Shown here: positions 61,089 to 64,000 of the stretch, one piece after another | Layout: every line of letters begins with the position of its first letter | Numbering within the stretch: position 1 is the stretch's first letter | Translations under genes and position numbers: made by a program | Source: CAG-411 sp050875145 | Lineage (GTDB): Bacteria > Bacillota > Clostridia > Lachnospirales > Lachnospiraceae | Assembly (NCBI GenBank): GCA_050875145.1 | Contig: JBNMLH010000006.1 | Span: 1-64,000, forward strand | Direction: 5' to 3' | DNA: 64,000 nt | Notes under the pieces: generated by a model | Told to the model about the DNA's origin: nothing | Seen by the model: only the letters and a program-made list of their open reading frames with translations | The model's database searches: none

Positions 61089-61117
61089 TTGAAAAATGGG
61101 CAAAAAAGGGTTATACT
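61089..61117 (+). promoter_or_regulatory. Promoter of the NUDIX gene
   Basis: TTGAAA (61089-61094), 17 bases, TATACT (61112-61117). Confidence 0.65.
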
Positions 61118-61182
61118 GTGCTTAGCTTTATAGATACACACCAATTCATATTGCAATGCAATAAGAAACAGGAGGAATTGCG

Positions 61183-61635
61183 ATGGTTGAGGCAACGAGC
61201 TGTGGTGGTGTGGTAATTTTCAGAGGAAAAATTTTATTGCTGTATAAAAACTATAAGAACAAGTATGAAGGCTGGGTATTACCGAAAGGAACGGTAGAAG
61301 AGGGCGAGGAATTTAATGAGACAGCTCTTCGTGAAGTGAAGGAAGAGACGGGTGTTAGCGCTTCTATTATCAAATATGTTGGAAAAAGCCAATATACGTT
61401 CAATACACCACAGGATACAGTAGTAAAGAATGTTCATTGGTATTTAATGATGGCTGATAGTTATTATAGCAAACCACAACGGGAAGAATATTTTTTAGAT
61501 TCTGGTTATTACAAATTTCATGAGGCGTATCACCTTTTGAAGTTTTCCAATGAGAAGCAAATTTTAGATCGGGCATATAGTGAATATGTGGATTTAAAGA
61601 AAAGCAACCTATGGGGTTCAAAGAAGTATTTTTAG
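61183..61635 (+). CDS. NUDIX hydrolase
   Basis: 150 residues. The Nudix box follows G-x5-E-x7-R-E-x2-E-E-x-G: G-T-V-E-E-G-E-E, then A-L-R-E-V-K-E-E-T-G. It starts with S-C-G-G-V-V-I-F, as in the diadenosine-tetraphosphate (Ap4A) hydrolase-like group with W-V-L-P-K-G. The substrate is some nucleoside diphosphate-X compound; Ap4A is plausible, not shown. AACAGGAGG precedes the ATG. Its own promoter and terminator make it monocistronic. Confidence 0.9.
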   Translation: MVEATSCGGVVIFRGKILLLYKNYKNKYEGWVLPKGTVEEGEEFNETALREVKEETGVSASIIKYVGKSQYTFNTPQDTVVKNVHWYLMMADSYYSKPQREEYFLDSGYYKFHEAYHLLKFSNEKQILDRAYSEYVDLKKSNLWGSKKYF

Positions 61636-61650
61636 ATGCGAAAGGAGGAG

Positions 61651-61676
61651 AGGAGCTATTATAGGCTCCTTTTCTT
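61651..61676 (+). terminator. Terminator after the NUDIX gene
   Basis: A 6-bp stem (61651-61656 with 61665-61670) with the upstream purine run, then T-rich sequence. Confidence 0.6.
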
Positions 61677-61713
61677 TATGTGATTTGTAGCAATTGAATA
61701 AGTAAATTAAGTG

Positions 61714-61719
61714 TATAAT
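61714..61719 (+). promoter_or_regulatory. -10 element of the M18 aminopeptidase gene
   Basis: TATAAT at 61714-61719. The nearest -35-like TTGAAT (61694-61699) is spaced only 14 bases. The position excludes the upstream start at 61711. Confidence 0.5.
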
Positions 61720-61761
61720 GGTAAGGGAAAGGCAAGAAAAATCTTAGAGAGGATGAGTGGA

Positions 61762-63141
61762 ATGAAACGTAAAAATGCTTGGAAAAGTTATTCAGAAGCA
61801 GAAGAAAAGAAGGTGAATGAATTAGCAAAGGGATATTGTGCTTTTTTGGATAAAGGAAAGACAGAGCGAGAATGTATTAGCGAAATTATCTCTCAAGCAG
61901 AGGCGGCTGGTTATGTTGATTTGGAACAGTATAAGAAAAATGGAAAACAATTACAGCCTGGAGACAAGGTATATGCAGTGTGTATGAAAAAGACGATAGC
62001 ATTGTTTCAGATTGGGACAGATGCTATTGAGGACGGAATGAACATTCTAGGAGCGCATATCGATTCTCCAAGATTAGATATAAAACAAAATCCTCTTTTT
62101 GAAAAAGAAGATTTTGCTTATTTAGACACACATTATTATGGAGGAATTAAGAAATATCAGTGGGTTACATTGCCGTTGGCAATCCATGGTGTAGTGGTAA
62201 AAAAGGATGGTACTGTTATTGATGTTGTAATTGGTGAAAAGGCGACGGATCCTGTTTTTGGGATTACAGATTTGCTGGTACATTTGTCACAACAGCAATT
62301 AGAGAAAAAAGCAAATAAGGTAATTGAGGGAGAGGATTTAAATATATTAATTGGCAGTCGTCCGGTAGAAGGGGAAGAAAAAGAGGCCGTAAAATCAAAT
62401 ATTCTTGCTTTGTTAAAAGAAACATATGATTTTGAGGAAGAAGATTTTCTTTCTGCTGAACTTGAAGTGGTTCCGGCGGGAAGGGCTAGAGAGGCTGGGA
62501 TTGATCGGAGTATGATTATGGCATATGGACAGGATGATCGTGTTTGTGCCTATACTTCATTGGTTGCTATGCTTGAAAATAAGGCTGCCAAAAGAACCAG
62601 TTGTTGCTTATTGGTGGATAAAGAGGAGATTGGAAGTGTGGGGGCGACCGGTATGCGTTCACATTTCTTTGAAAATACAGTGGCAGAATTGTTAGAAGCA
62701 ATGGGATGCTATAGTGAATTAACTCTGCGACGTGCATTGGCAAAGTCAAAAATGTTATCTTCCGATGTAAGTGCAGCATTTGATCCAACCTATGCGTCTG
62801 CATTTGAAAAGAAGAATGCAGCATACTTTGGAAGAGGAATGGTGTTTAATAAATTTACGGGTTCCAGAGGAAAATCTGGCTCCAATGATGCGAATGCAGA
62901 ATATATGGGAGAATTACGTGCTATCATGGATAAACATCAGGTGTTCTTCCAGACTGCGGAGTTAGGAAAAGTAGATTTTGGTGGTGGCGGCACGATTGCT
63001 TATATTTTATCCTTGTACGGAATGGAAGTAATTGACAGTGGTGTTGCGGTATTAAATATGCATGCACCATGGGAGATTACCAGTAAAGCGGATATATACG
63101 AGGCCAAAAAGGGTTATATGGCATTTTTAGAAGAGGCATAG
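61762..63141 (+). CDS. M18 family aminopeptidase
   Basis: 459 residues from ATG 61762; ATG 61753 abuts the ribosome binding site AGAGAGG, leaving 61762 with good spacing. M18 metal ligands are visible: H in L-G-A-H-I-D-S-P-R, D and E in the region V-D-K-E-E-I-G-S, and the final H in N-M-H-A-P-W-E. M18 enzymes are large cytoplasmic dodecamers that remove N-terminal, often acidic, residues. The length fits the family. Confidence 0.93.
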   Translation: MKRKNAWKSYSEAEEKKVNELAKGYCAFLDKGKTERECISEIISQAEAAGYVDLEQYKKNGKQLQPGDKVYAVCMKKTIALFQIGTDAIEDGMNILGAHIDSPRLDIKQNPLFEKEDFAYLDTHYYGGIKKYQWVTLPLAIHGVVVKKDGTVIDVVIGEKATDPVFGITDLLVHLSQQQLEKKANKVIEGEDLNILIGSRPVEGEEKEAVKSNILALLKETYDFEEEDFLSAELEVVPAGRAREAGIDRSMIMAYGQDDRVCAYTSLVAMLENKAAKRTSCCLLVDKEEIGSVGATGMRSHFFENTVAELLEAMGCYSELTLRRALAKSKMLSSDVSAAFDPTYASAFEKKNAAYFGRGMVFNKFTGSRGKSGSNDANAEYMGELRAIMDKHQVFFQTAELGKVDFGGGGTIAYILSLYGMEVIDSGVAVLNMHAPWEITSKADIYEAKKGYMAFLEEA

Positions 63142-63158
63142 TTTAACCATTTAAAAGG

Positions 63159-63188
63159 TTGACTTTGAGTAAATGAATATATTATAAT
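63159..63188 (+). promoter_or_regulatory. yicC promoter
   Basis: TTGACT (63159-63164), an 18-base spacer, TATAAT (63183-63188). Confidence 0.72.
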
Positions 63189-63254
63189 AAGCTAGAATGT
63201 TAGGATTATGTAAATTTTTTGACCAAATATCAGTTACTTTAAGTGGGTGGACTT

Positions 63255-63302
63255 ATGAAAGGACAGCAGATTTGGTTGACCAGATTAGATGAAAGAGTGT
63301 AG
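63255..63302 (+). CDS. Possible 15-codon upstream ORF before yicC
   Basis: ATG 63255 follows GGGTGG at 4-5 bases. It encodes M-K-G-Q-Q-I-W-L-T-R-L-D-E-R-V and stops with TAG at 63300-63302. The yicC ATG lies 3 bases later in the same frame. The yicC start itself has a poor ribosome binding site, so translation may be coupled through this short frame. It could also be chance. Confidence 0.35.
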   Translation: MKGQQIWLTRLDERV

Positions 63303-63305
63303 AAT

Positions 63306-64000
63306 ATGTTAAAAAGTATGACCGGATTTGGTCGATATGAATTATCAACGGAGGAACGAAGAGTTGTTGTAGAGATAAAGTCTGTGAATCACAGATACAG
63401 TGATATATCAGTAAAACTGCCAAAAAGGTTGAATTTTTTTGATGCAGCAATCCGAAATATTGTAAAAGAGTATGTAAGTCGCGGTAAAGTAGATGTGTTT
63501 GTGACTTATGAAGATTATTCTCAAAGTAATGTATCCGTAAAATTTAACGAGGATATTGCTGTACAATACTGGAAAAATTTAGAATTATTATCTCGGAAGA
63601 TGCAGATGGAGAATGATGTTACAATTGCTAAATTGTCGCGGTATCCGGAAGTGTTTTCATTAGAAGAGTGTAGTATTGATGAGGATTCCACCTGGCATGA
63701 GTTAGAAGATGCCGTAAAACAGGCTTGTCAGAAATTTGTAGATAGTCGTATAGCAGAAGGAACGCACTTAAAAGAAGATATTATGACAAAGACAGATAGA
63801 CTGCTGGAGTTGGTCGAGTATATAGAAAAGCGTTCACCTGAAATGTTAAAAGAGCATCGGGCAAAATTAAAAAATAAAGTAGACGAAGTTCTTGCAGATA
63901 AGCAGGTAGATGATGCTGTTTTAGCTACGGAATTGATTGTCTATGCAGATAAGGTTTGTGTAGATGAAGAAACGGTTCGTTTACGAAGTCATATTATAAA
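63306..64000 (+). CDS. yicC: YicC/YloC family endoribonuclease, 3' end cut by window
   Basis: The first 231 codons are visible (family length about 290), running off the window. The N-terminus M-L-K-S-M-T-G-F-G-R and E-I-K-S-V-N-H-R-Y are the family signature. A coiled-coil middle with I-A-E-G-T-H-L-K-E-D follows, then the start of the C-terminal domain (E-L-I-V-Y-A-D-K). YicC proteins are endoribonucleases linked to sRNA turnover. In Bacillus yloC precedes remA and gmk; those would be expected just beyond this window. Confidence 0.93.
   Translation, partial: MLKSMTGFGRYELSTEERRVVVEIKSVNHRYSDISVKLPKRLNFFDAAIRNIVKEYVSRGKVDVFVTYEDYSQSNVSVKFNEDIAVQYWKNLELLSRKMQMENDVTIAKLSRYPEVFSLEECSIDEDSTWHELEDAVKQACQKFVDSRIAEGTHLKEDIMTKTDRLLELVEYIEKRSPEMLKEHRAKLKNKVDEVLADKQVDDAVLATELIVYADKVCVDEETVRLRSHII

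Noticed and set aside
1..64000. tRNA, rRNA, CRISPR arrays, insertion sequences or prophage
   Set aside because: Intergenic spaces were read for cloverleaf-like GC-rich segments, regularly spaced repeats and transposase or integrase motifs; none was seen.

Overview
The window is AT-rich chromosomal DNA from a Gram-positive anaerobe of the Clostridia, most likely the family Lachnospiraceae. The gene content supports this: a sporulation-associated GerW/YtfJ protein, Pta-AckA fermentation, an NfnAB-type ferredoxin:NADP oxidoreductase pair, FakA/DegV fatty-acid proteins, a BspA-like leucine-rich-repeat surface protein, and a type IV pilus cluster without an outer-membrane secretin. Genus cannot be fixed from the sequence alone. 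Nearly all genes lie on the + strand; the exceptions are tmcAL and a 46-codon membrane-protein gene. I see no tRNA, rRNA, CRISPR array, insertion sequence or prophage.

Layout. 1-4.6 kb: 3' part of a giant BspA-like surface protein ending in a strong terminator. 5.0-8.1 kb: ABC exporter with two FtsX-type permeases and a MacB/LolD-type ATPase. 8.3-10.5 kb: pnp with a long, base-paired 5' leader. 10.7-28.6 kb: a type IV pilus operon (pilB, pilT, pilC, major pilin, prepilin peptidase, a PilM-PilN fusion, PilO-like, four minor pilin-like genes, a CYTH-domain gene, and a 1354-residue secreted DUF5057-like protein). 28.7-33.1 kb: from a perfect consensus promoter, a rhomboid-like membrane protein with a C-terminal zinc ribbon, then a 1120-residue protein with two GT-C glycosyltransferase units. 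33.2-36.5 kb: two unknown genes, a DUF2953 protein and ytfJ. 36.6-41.5 kb: rpmB, asp23/yloU, fakA/yloV and recG, with the 46-codon gene on the opposite strand. 41.8-44.1 kb: nfnA-nfnB. 44.3-46.2 kb: pepF. 46.3-51.9 kb: tmcAL (- strand) divergent from degV, then pta-ackA and yceD-rpmF. 52.0-55.3 kb: cardiolipin synthase, ruvA, ruvB. 55.3-61.1 kb: zapA, a U32 protein, and an overlapping SEDS polymerase/class B PBP pair. 61.1-64 kb: NUDIX hydrolase, M18 aminopeptidase, and the 5' part of yicC.

How the parts work together. The pilus cluster holds all the core parts of a Gram-positive type IV pilus: extension and retraction motors, platform, peptidase, alignment proteins and pilins. The extension ATPase carries a tandem repeat matching the c-di-GMP-binding MshEN motif, so assembly may respond to that messenger. 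Its accessory genes (PilX-like giant, CYTH protein, DUF5057-like protein) are the least understood part of the window. The GT-C fusion just downstream could glycosylate surface proteins, possibly pilins, but that link is positional only. The remainder is conserved housekeeping in the orders expected for Firmicutes.

Many start codons were moved from the longest ORF to an internal codon with a well-spaced ribosome binding site; the reason is given per gene.
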